A DNA stretch of 23,193 nt, from positions 1 through 23,193 of the forward strand of contig DAOPZC010000069.1 in assembly GCA_035353175.1 (NCBI GenBank). The letters run 5' to 3'. This stretch comes from DAOPZC01 sp035353175. Lineage in GTDB: Bacteria > Verrucomicrobiota > Kiritimatiellia > RFP12 > UBA1067. A program made the position numbers and the translations under genes. Shown one piece after another: positions 22,342-23,193 of this stretch (position 1 is its first letter; each line of letters opens with the position of its first letter). A model generated the notes under the pieces. That model was not told the DNA's origin, searched no databases, and worked only from the letters and a program-made list of their open reading frames with translations.

Positions 22342-22783
22342 CCACGGCAGGACCGAGACCCGCGACACCGCCGTCTATCCGCTCTGCGAGCCCGCCGAGG
22401 CGGGGCTCTTCGGCATGCGGACGCTGCTCAGGACCCTCAGGACGCGCACAATCAACAAGACCGGCAAGACCTCCGGCGAAACCGTCTGGCACCTCTGCAC
22501 GCTGGACGCACGCTCGCGCACCGCCCGCCAGTGGGCGGCCCACATCCGCGACCACTGGGGGATCGAATCGCGCGACCACAACCGCCGCGACTGCACGCTG
22601 CTCGAGGACAAGACCCGCAGCATGAACGCGCGCATCGTCAACAACCTCGCCGTCGCCCGCGCCGCACTGCTGTTCTTCAACTCCCGCTCCAAAGACGGCC
22701 ACCTGGGCGACTTCGCCAACGCCTGCCGCGAGGACAGAGCTTATGCCTTGCGCCTGCTCACCGCGCGAAACCCGTTCAAATAG
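22325..22783 (+). pseudogene. ISAs1 transposase, C-terminal part (-1 frame)
   Basis: Continuation of the transposase in the -1 frame, about 152 aa to TAG at 22781-22783. It carries the GRTETRD strand, WHLCTLDARSRTARQWAAHIRDHWGIESRDHNRRDCTL with the catalytic Glu in HWGIES (codon 22565-22567), and the terminal helix NNLAVARAALLFF typical of ISAs1. It has no start signal of its own. A fused product would be about 586 aa. It is either the remainder of a gene broken by a 1-nt indel or the second part of a programmed-frameshift product. The intact remaining sequence favours a recent event or a functional shift. Confidence 0.8.
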
Positions 22784-22793
22784 AAACGCCCTG
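22763..22793 (-). repeat. Right terminal inverted repeat
   Basis: Reverse complement of the left repeat at 27 of 31 positions; ends ACGCCCTG at 22793 against the target duplication. Confidence 0.92.
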
Positions 22794-22803
22794 GTGGCGG
22801 GAG
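22794..22803. repeat. Target-site duplication, right copy
   Basis: GTGGCGGGAG, identical to 20863-20872. Confidence 0.92.
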
Positions 22804-22831
22804 TGCGCAGAAACAGGCGCGATGCTCCTCG

Positions 22832-23193
22832 CTACTTTTTGAACACCGTCTTTTTCAACACTGTCCATGGCAGGCCGTGCTGGTTGAGTGCTTCCATGAA
22901 GGGGTCGGGATCGAACTGTTCCATGTTGAAGACGCCCTTGCCGGCCCACTTGCCGGTGAGGATCATCTTCGCGCCGATCATGGCGGGCACGCCGGTGGTA
23001 TACGAGATCGCCTGCGACTTCACTTCCTTGTAGCACGCTTCGTGGTCGCAGATGTTGTAGATGTAGACCGTCTTGGCCTTGCCCTTCGCGTCCTTGCCCT
23101 TGACCTGGCAGCCGATGCAGGTCTTCCCTTTGGTCAGAGGGCCGAGCGAGGCGGGGTCGGGCAGCAGCGCCTTGAGGAACTGGAGCGGGACGA
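22832..23193 (-). CDS. Saccharopine/carboxynorspermidine dehydrogenase family, C-terminal fragment
   Basis: The last 120 residues of a minus-strand gene whose start lies beyond the window. The reading includes LQFLKALLPDPASLGPLTKGKTCIG, YIYNICDHEACYKEV, SQAISYTTGVPAMIGAKM and GVFNMEQFDPDPFMEALN, the characteristic C-terminus of the carboxynorspermidine/saccharopine dehydrogenase family (NADPH-dependent, polyamine or lysine metabolism). The gene ends 28 nt from the insertion sequence's right target duplication. Without the N-terminus the substrate cannot be assigned; in bacteria the polyamine role is the commoner one. Confidence 0.88.
   Translation of the reverse strand, partial: VPLQFLKALLPDPASLGPLTKGKTCIGCQVKGKDAKGKAKTVYIYNICDHEACYKEVKSQAISYTTGVPAMIGAKMILTGKWAGKGVFNMEQFDPDPFMEALNQHGLPWTVLKKTVFKK

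Larger units (their letters stand above)
20873..22793 (+). mobile_element. Complete ISAs1-type insertion sequence with DruA-domain transposase
   Basis: A 1,921-bp element bounded by 31-bp imperfect inverted repeats (27/31 identical) and a perfect 10-bp target duplication. It holds a single coding region of ISAs1 (H-repeat) type with an added N-terminal DruA/DUF4338 domain, interrupted by one frame change at ~22325. The stop codon of the C-terminal part lies inside the right repeat. GC and C/G-ending codons are higher than in the flanking genes, consistent with an incoming element. The sharp boundaries point to a recent insertion. Confidence 0.93.

Noticed and set aside
1..23193. CRISPR arrays, integrase/att sites or phage modules
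   Set aside because: No regularly spaced repeats of CRISPR size, no recombinase gene and no phage structural genes were seen; the only mobile element is the IS.

Overview
The window is GC-rich bacterial chromosome. Gene content suggests a Gram-negative member of the PVC superphylum, most likely a Kiritimatiellota/Verrucomicrobiota-type organism. The reasons are a secreted autotransporter-associated beta-strand-repeat protein without a beta-barrel, a TonB-dependent receptor, a PIN-PhoH protein, and a saccharopine/carboxynorspermidine-type dehydrogenase. This placement is inference from gene content, not from a marker gene. No rRNA or CRISPR array was seen; there is one tRNA.

Layout. 263-2974 (+) encodes a secreted beta-strand-repeat protein that converges on a TonB-dependent receptor (4820-2988, -). 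Upstream of the receptor on the minus strand are an AI-2E/PerM-type membrane protein (6075-4900), dihydrolipoyl dehydrogenase E3 (7576-6191) and a dihydrolipoamide acyltransferase E2 (9014-7638). E2 and E3 form one transcription unit with a good sigma70-like promoter at 9096-9124; no E1 gene is next to them. Divergently, a YgjP-like metallopeptidase (9232-10017) overlaps a GT4 glycosyltransferase (10014-11135). The next minus-strand block holds a FucP-type sugar transporter, a PIN-PhoH ATPase, phosphatidylglycerophosphatase A, and a small very basic protein with a histone-H1-like tail that ends at a strong intrinsic terminator. A B12-binding-type radical SAM protein (17023-15170) follows tRNA-Glu(TTC), which has its own promoter and terminator. 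hisC (17330-18361, +) then converges on a three-gene minus-strand operon (20770-18402): a class I isoprenoid-synthase-like enzyme, a UbiE-type methyltransferase and a secreted small protein.

The most striking locus is a complete insertion sequence at 20873-22793 (1,921 bp). It has 31-bp imperfect terminal inverted repeats (27/31 identical) and a perfect 10-bp target-site duplication. It encodes an ISAs1-type DDE transposase carrying an N-terminal DruA/DUF4338 domain, the family named after the Druantia anti-phage component DruA. The reading frame breaks once: the two catalytic Asp residues are in frame 0 and the catalytic Glu is in the -1 frame. The break coincides with a formal X_XXY_YYZ heptamer (G GGC CCG) immediately before the stop codon, lying in the loop of a perfect 9-bp stem. 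The element sits between a C-terminal fragment of a saccharopine/carboxynorspermidine dehydrogenase at the window edge and the promoter of the isoprenoid operon.

Smaller points of interest are 7-nt-period repeats in two neighbouring intergenic gaps, a palindrome upstream of the TonB-receptor promoter, an E2 with two tandem E3-binding domains, and a Cx4Cx2C cluster motif in the radical SAM protein.
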